From assembly GCA_937958785.1 (NCBI GenBank), contig CALGMY010000040.1:1-6634 (forward strand): DNA of 6,634 nt, read 5' to 3'. Shown here in pieces: positions 6,362 to 6,634 of this stretch (position 1 is the stretch's first letter; each line of letters opens with the position of its first letter). Both the position numbers and the translations under genes were made by a program. Source of the DNA: an uncultured Gammaproteobacteria bacterium. Lineage in GTDB: Bacteria; Pseudomonadota; Gammaproteobacteria; Steroidobacterales; GCA-2729495. The notes beneath the pieces were generated by a model. The model saw nothing but the letters and a program-made list of their open reading frames with translations. It was not told the origin of the DNA and did not search any database.

Positions 6362-6634
6362 CAGTCGCCCGCGTCCAGTACGCCCCGCAGGCCCGCGGGG
6401 TCGGTGATGGTGACCCGGCCGCGGCCGAGCTCGATGAAGCCCCGGCGGCGCCACTCCTGCAGGTACTGGTTGACGATCTGCCGGGACACGCTCATGAAGC
6501 TCGCGAGTTCGGCCTGGGACAGGCGCAGGGTGACGCCGGCAGGCGTCACCGCGCCATGCTCGTCCGCCAGCCGCAGCAGGAGGATGGCGAAATGCTCGCG
6601 CGAAACGCGCGCCATGTAGTCGGCAAACGCCTCC
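6361..6634 (-). CDS. Crp/Fnr-family transcription regulator, C-terminal part (partial)
   Basis: This is the last 90 residues of a Crp/Fnr-type DNA-binding regulator. The reading frame stays open to the window edge (E-A-F-A-D-Y before the first Met at 6615-6613), so that Met is internal and the gene begins outside. What is seen: an amphipathic helix of the type that ends the dimerisation region (about SREHFAILLLRLADEHG), then a winged helix-turn-helix with LSQAELASFMSVSRQIVNQY as the helix-turn-helix and RRRGFIELGRGRVTITD as the wing. SRQIVNQYL lies where Crp has its recognition helix. Family knowledge: such proteins bind a cyclic nucleotide or another effector through an N-terminal cNMP-binding beta-roll. 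That part is outside the window, so the ligand cannot be judged. Its TGA overlaps the ATG of the nucleotide cyclase downstream, which suggests that the cyclase product is its effector; this is inference. Confidence 0.9.
   Translation of the reverse strand, partial: EAFADYMARVSREHFAILLLRLADEHGAVTPAGVTLRLSQAELASFMSVSRQIVNQYLQEWRRRGFIELGRGRVTITDPAGLRGVLDAGD

Noticed and set aside
1..6634. CRISPR array, tRNA, rRNA, insertion sequence or attachment site
   Set aside because: I saw no spaced direct repeats, cloverleaf, transposase-like frame or terminal inverted repeats in the window.

Overview
This is a GC-rich window, probably from a gammaproteobacterium or a related proteobacterium. That placing is an inference from the high GC content, the Gram-negative outer-membrane barrel gene and the CHASE2 cyclase/Crp pairing; no rRNA or other marker is present to fix it. 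Every gene I can support is on the minus strand, so the reading order runs from the right edge to the left.

In order of transcription: (1) 6634-6361, the C-terminal part of a Crp/Fnr-family regulator, with its helix-turn-helix visible and its cyclic-nucleotide domain beyond the window; (2) 6361-4139, a 740-residue membrane class III nucleotide cyclase with a periplasmic CHASE2 sensor, whose ATG overlaps the regulator's stop codon (TGATG); (3) a 143-base gap, then 3995-692, a large exported protein combining a FecR domain, TPR repeats and a TonB-dependent-receptor-like outer-membrane barrel, interrupted near its 3' end by a +1 frameshift in a run of nine G (nine C in the sense strand); (4) 648-193, a 151-residue secreted protein of unknown function with a His/Cys-rich C-terminus, followed by a perfect 12-bp hairpin. 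The first 150 bases hold no gene I can support, only a 17-base near-palindrome.

Taken together, the block looks like one signalling and envelope unit. The cyclase would sense something in the periplasm and make a cyclic nucleotide, the Crp-type regulator would read that signal, and the FecR-TPR-barrel protein with the small secreted protein would be the envelope output or the source of the signal. The gene order, overlaps and domains are read from the sequence; the functional link is inference.

The points most worth a second look are: the homopolymer frameshift, which is a phase-variation candidate or an assembly error; the cyclase active site, where the two canonical base-selecting positions carry Asp and Arg instead of Lys and Asp/Thr; the plug-less barrel fused to FecR and TPR; and the uncharacterised secreted protein ending in Cys.
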